A program made the position numbers and the translations under genes. Under the pieces are notes generated by a model, which saw nothing but the letters and a program-made list of their open reading frames with translations, did no database searches and was not told where the DNA came from. This document shows positions 59,211 through 64,000 of a DNA stretch of 64,000 nucleotides, piece by piece; the first letter of the stretch is position 1, and each line of letters opens with the position of its first letter. Origin of the DNA: Cunninghamia lanceolata (lineage: Eukaryota > Streptophyta > Pinopsida > Cupressales > Cupressaceae); assembly GCA_027924645.1 (NCBI GenBank), contig BSBN01000445.1, positions 4,385,001 through 4,449,000 on the forward strand, given 5' to 3'.

Positions 59211-61345
59211 GATGGTTGATGTTTTGAATTAGACTTAGCTTATCAAGGTTGAGACCCAAAAAGTGATGGTTGGCTAATTGTTTTGCTGGTTTGTTCGTTG
59301 CTTGGTTTGCTGATGGGATGTTAGTTGTTGTTGTTGTTATTGTTGGATAAACTTCCTTATAGGATAGCTCACAAACCCAAGGGAAAAGCTAGTTGCTAGG
59401 GCTAAGTAAAACCAAAAGGATAATATTTGTTTGCTGGTTTACTGTTTGGTTGTTGTTTTGGGGTCTCAAAAGGATGGAAAGCTCAAAAGTCCAATGGTTT
59501 GATATGTTCAAGATAGGAGACAATGCTTAGGTTATTGTACATGATCAGAGGACTATTTGAAAGCTGATGACACAACTAAGAAAGTCTAAAAATGTAACTG
59601 ATTTGGCTGAGTTGATACTGATTGCTAATATCTGACTAGAAGCGACAAGGAATAGCTTAGAAGTGATTCGAAAGAGGCCAAAAGAAATTACTAATAGCTC
59701 AATAGCGATCTAGTTTTGTTACAGGTGACAGGTTACAATGTTAACAAAGGTAACTAGGTTTGCCAGAGGTGATCAGTTTCAGGTTAAAAGTGATGCAACT
59801 TTACAAAAAGTGAAGGACTATCATTTAAAAGAGATGCAAATTCTGGCAAAATTGAATAACTATTGTTTAAAAAAGATTTGGTTTGGCTAAAGGTGAGCAC
59901 CTGTTGTTTAAAAGTGATTTGGGTTTCTAAAACCAAGAGGTTATTGTTCAAAGGTGATCTGTGCCTGACAGAGGGTGTGTTTGAATGATGTTTTTGACAA
60001 GAAAATAATAATTTTAGTCACTCACACTTACAACAATCACAAACTTGTATAACCTAGGCTAGGAAAGGACTGTATTTGTTGAGTCCCCTTGTCATGCCTA
60101 TTCAAAGTGAATAGCTTTAGGATCTTGGTAGCACTAGCTCCCCTCCACGGCACTCACTTCTCATGCATACCAAGATCCAAGTTTCCCAAGGCTTGTCCCC
60201 CCACCAAACCTTAGGATTGTCCCTACTATCTCTACTAAGAACCATGAGAATCAAGGTGGCTTCAAAGGTCCCACCTTTTGCCTCAACAAATAAAGGGATT
60301 TTGGCTACTACACAAGGTTGTTAGTAAGGGCATCTGTTCAGGTGGCTACACGTGCAGCGATTCACTCCATTAATGGAGGCTTCCTAGTCTAAAGAGGTTA
60401 CACTCTAAGGGGTTTTGGGGGAAACATTCATTGGTGTAACACAGCAGCCCCTGTTGTTTGTGTCTTTCGACACAAATACTTTTCTTATATAGCAGTTCAG
60501 AAGGACTTGGCTTTAGCCCATTACCTCTTGGGTCATACCCCTTCTCACACCAGGAAGGCAGGCCCTCTAAAGATAATAACAAGTTCTCATTCACTCAAGA
60601 TCCATTTGATAGGCAAGGGGAGAGGATATTTTTGCTATTAAATTTGGGTTACAAACATGCACAACAAGCAATCCAAAAAAGATAAATCAAGCATGAAGCA
60701 AACAATGATTCTTTTTAAGCACCAAGCCCAAATGTTCCTAAATTAGTAATAAAATGCAATGTTTTGGATAGATCAAAGCTGCAACAGATATGTTAGTAGT
60801 TTCACAACCTCCTTTTCTTGGATAATTGATAAGGTACTCCACAAAGAGATGATTAATAACCAAGAAAACCCAACTATGAATGATAAAACTAAAAGCGACA
60901 CACAGTTACCAGAGGCAACTGACTACTACTCAAAAGTGATTTGAATTCTATGGAAAGTGAACTGTTAATGCTCATAAGCGATGTGGAAACCCTAGATGCA
61001 AACTATTAACACTCAAAAGTGACCTATTTTTGCCAGATGCGTAAAATTCCCTGCAAGAATCATATGTTAGCAGATAAAAACCCTAAATTGCAAGAAGCAA
61101 CCCATACAACTGAAAGCGATCAGTTTCAGATCAAAATTGATGTGAATAATGACAGATGTGACCACTATTGGCTTAAAGGTGATCCTGAAAACATTGAAAG
61201 TGATGACTGGTAGCTTAAAAGTGATGCAAATGTTCTGAAGGCAATTGGTTTTCACTTAAAAGCGACCACGATTTGTTGTAAGCACTCAAAAAATTTGATC
61301 TTCACAAAAAACAACTTCAAACAACAAAGTTAATCAAGGATGTGA
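59211..61345 (-). other. Tat-minus leader with dispersed motif and shared block
   Basis: Non-coding. AAAAGYGAY-like strings (AAAAGCGAC, AAAAGTGAT and variants) recur more than twenty times between 59560 and 61290. The stretch 60040-60330 matches the Tat-plus leader (38480-38770) in order and sequence, for example TCCTTTCCTAGCCTAGG and GAGAAGTGAGTGCC on the minus strand. Small open frames are not protein-like. Confidence 0.6.
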
Positions 61346-61366
61346 GTCCCACCGGGCATGCCAAAA
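61346..61366 (-). other. Tat-minus primer-binding site
   Basis: Minus strand TTTTGGCATGCCCGGTGGGA directly after the LTR end CTATCACA. One base differs from the gypsy-1 site. Confidence 0.7.
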
Positions 61367-62212
61367 TGTGATAGGTAAAAATCAAGTTAATAAGATCAAG
61401 CATATAATTGAAAACCTAATCCTACCACCATCAAAGAATCAAATCCAAGCATGCAATTCAAGAACAAGATCACCTAGATTGTATGATTTCTTATTTGTGA
61501 TGTGGATTGTTTCTCAACAATGAACAATTATGAAGATCAAATCTACCATGATGGATGGATGATAGTGATAATATGCTAGATAAATGGTAAAATGCTCAAT
61601 ATGCTCAAGATGATAATGTAGACGCTATATGAAAAATGATGGATAGATGTAGTATGGAATGAGAGGGTGTTTATATAGACCTCAACCAAAATCAATCAAT
61701 AGTGGAGATTTGGTGGCTATGTGAACGACTATGATAAAATGATAGTCATAGGTGAATGTGTAAATGACAAGTGGAGGGAAGATAAGGCTTATGTGTGACC
61801 ATATACATAAAAAGTACTACATGTGAAAGATATTAAATAAAAGATGTAGTACCACATATGTTTTTTAAAAAAAGATACACACATGTCGGCATATGATAAA
61901 AAATGAAGATAAGTGAAATTAATTAAATAAATAAAATTTATTTAATTAATTGGAAAGTGGGCTTATGAAGGGAATTTTAATTAAATAAATAGATAGAATG
62001 AAGAGATAATTAAATAATTAAAGATTTTTTAATTATAGATTAGAAGAAATAGATAATGAATTAATTAAATAAATATAAATTTATTTAATTAATAGAAGAA
62101 ATAAGTGATTTAGATAAAATAGAGAAATGCTCAAGTGTGTTAGACAAATGCAGATGATAGCTAATGTGATATTTGATACTCATGATAACCAGGTCAATTT
62201 TGGGTGTCTACA
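61367..62212 (-). repeat. Tat-minus 5' LTR
   Basis: 846 bp, same ends as 12100-12965. About 20 bp shorter near 61990. The copy TAGAG follows at 62213-62217. Confidence 0.9.
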
Positions 62213-62217
62213 TAGAG
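62213..62217. repeat. Target site duplication of Tat-minus, right copy (TAGAG)
   Basis: Same as 12095-12099. Confidence 0.9.
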
Positions 62218-64000
62218 TACATTGATGTTCACATTTTTGGTCTTCCGGTGAGATTTTGGGGGTGTTTTGGAGTTCAAAATTGTTGTTCCATACTTTGGAT
62301 TCATCCCATGACCTTTTCTAATGCTTGGGTAGAGATTTTAAGTATGTTTATGATAAATTTTGGGTGCCAGAATGGCTAAGATGCCCTTGCATCAAGAAAA
62401 TGACCCAACAATGAATTGGGCAAAATTAGATTGGAAGCTACTGAATTTTGTTCGCTATCATCCTAAAGCTAAGAGTAATCAAGGAGGAGCCTGAAAAGAA
62501 GCCACACAGCCTCATATCACAGCTGTGCATGGGGATAAAGGAGCCTTCAAATATGTTGTACGACAGTACGAAGTGGAGGTGCCCAACAACTAAATTAAAA
62601 GTGGACAAATCATAAAGGGGAAAATAAATTAGAAAGACATTTAGTCTCGTGGTTTATTTATTTTTGTCTTTCTCCTCTTTTTGTGAATTTTGTGATATTT
62701 CCCCAAACTCATTGGCAACAACTTGTCATGTAAAATCCACCTACCGCTATAGTGTAATAAATTTTTAGGACAACACGCTCTTGTGTCTATAAGAGAGCAT
62801 GTTGTTCCACTTTGTAATGGGGGATTCTTCTGGGCTTTGGATACAAGGTGTCCACATTTTGGGAAGTAGTTTTTTGTAGGAGAAGGTGACTAGATTTTGG
62901 GTTGCTGAGTCATATTTTGTTGTGTAAGTGAATAATTTCTGAATTATAACTTTCTTTCCAAGTTGAGCTATTTGAGTAACACATTTTGTGTGGATTATTT
63001 ATGACTGTCTCCTTGGGTATTAGCATTTTTCTTTTGAACAAAGTTGCTAAGGGTTTCTGAGTTCTTCAATATACATTTGTTATGTTGCATGTTTGATTTT
63101 CTGCATCTATTCACGGAGTAGATTAAATTTACTTTAGATCAGACATGGAGGAAAATTTGTAATATCAAGGGATTAGTGAAGCATATGGTCATAGATGATT
63201 CTCTTTCTTGGACAAACTATTGTAAGACAGTAGTTTCATTATTTTTAGTCCTCTGGTTATGAGTTTATGTTGTCATAAGGAAACATTTACATTGTTGAAT
63301 CTGACTCTGCTACCTAGATAAGGCACTGATCTGGAATTTGTTTGCCCAAAGGTCTAGGAAACCCAACAATTTAGGTTTAGGTGTTGCATGTTTTTAAATT
63401 TAACCAGTGGAGATAATCCAAGAATAGTGCTAGTCTAGGGTTTATCTTACAAATCTTGGTACATACATGAAAGCATTCTGTCAGAGTTAGTCAAAGATAA
63501 ATCTTTTGATTGTGGATAAGGGAATACCCTCCTAGGTGCAGTAGAACCTAAAGTGAAGGAGAGATAAGAGATAATATCCCACTCTATTGGTCGAGTCTTC
63601 CATTGAACTTGAGCATAAGAAGTGGTAAATCTTTAGAGTTTGATGTGTTCAGATTTGGGAACCAACAACTGGAAATAATGCGTTGAAGAAGTCTTCTGAC
63701 TTACAGAGTGTTGTTCAAGTTTTTGTTCTGCATTTATTCTGATTTGGATATATGAGTGTGTGGTTTAGATATGTTGTCAAGAAGTGTTTGAAGATGTTAA
63801 ATCCAGAATTTGGTGCTCTGGATTGTTGTGTAGTGAAAGTTATGTTCACTAGTTTGAAGATAGTGTCTGACAATGTTAGCAGTGTGTCTAAGAGAAAGTA
63901 TTTTACTCTGTATTCCTCTATAGAAAGGTTTTAGGTGTTGTAGTTCTAGATATGTGTTCATAGTATCCTTATCTATCTTCATTCTATAGGGTTTGTGATT
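62218..64000. other. Right flank of Tat-minus, unassigned
   Basis: Continuation of whatever preceded 12095, perhaps the rest of the copia-2 LTR, although no LTR end motif is seen. A short imperfect inverted repeat CAACACGCTCTTGTGTC / GAGAGCATGTTGTTCC lies at about 62770-62820. No gene recognised. Confidence 0.4.

Larger units (their letters stand above)
12100..62212 (-). mobile_element. Tat-minus: nested Ty3/gypsy (Tat-type) retrotransposon, minus strand
   Basis: Two LTRs with the same ends (TGTGATAGGT...GGGTGTCTACA on the plus strand) bound the element, with PBS beside the right LTR and polypurine tract beside the left LTR, so the element reads right to left. The identical 5-bp direct repeats TAGAG at 12095-12099 and 62213-62217 show a single insertion. 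Dual RNase H domains place it in the Tat group. About 30 kb of the span is a DNA transposon that itself contains a second Tat element, so the element's own length is about 20 kb including the tandem array. All coding parts carry stops, so it is not autonomous today. Confidence 0.9.

Overview
This window looks like intergenic DNA of a seed plant with a large, repeat-rich genome. A conifer or other gymnosperm is my guess, with low confidence. I see no host gene, tRNA, rRNA or CRISPR array. Nearly everything is mobile DNA, nested several layers deep and damaged mostly by C-to-T (or G-to-A) changes that turn Gln and Arg codons into stops.

Layout. Bases 1-2301 hold the 3' end of a Ty1/copia element (copia-1): an extra ORF, purine tracts and an LTR. 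Bases 2302-6429 hold a minus-strand Ty3/gypsy fragment (gypsy-1: gag, protease, PBS, one LTR). Bases 6430-12099 hold a second copia element (copia-2) with gag, protease, integrase, RT and RNase H, then purine tracts and the start of its 3' LTR.

Bases 12100-62212 are one minus-strand Ty3/gypsy element of the Tat type (Tat-minus), stretched to 50 kb. Its two LTRs (12100-12965 and 61367-62212) share ends and are flanked by the same 5-bp duplication, TAGAG. From the 5' side (right) it carries LTR, PBS, long leader, gag, protease, a G-patch-like segment, RT, dual RNase H, integrase, then an antisense plant-mobile-domain ORF and the 3' LTR. Its gag is split by a ~540-bp tandem array.

That array is in turn split by a DNA transposon (28704-58829; about 17 kb of its own sequence). 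It has terminal inverted repeats starting GGGTAAGTGC and an imperfect 4-bp duplication (TTAT/TTCT). It carries a 991-codon DDE-type transposase gene on the plus strand with one intron. On the minus strand it carries a second gene with at least six exons and phase-0 introns. It also holds GC-rich palindromes around a TTATAA core, a 3-kb telomere-like minisatellite, a LINE ORF1 fragment and a 359-bp tandem array. This transposon is the most likely undescribed system here. Its transposase resembles what I recall of Sola-type transposases; that name is tentative.

The transposase gene is itself split by a plus-strand Tat element (Tat-plus, 35698-48790; duplication GTATC/ATATC). Hand-counted LTR divergence is about 3% for Tat-plus and about 5% for Tat-minus, which fits the nesting order.
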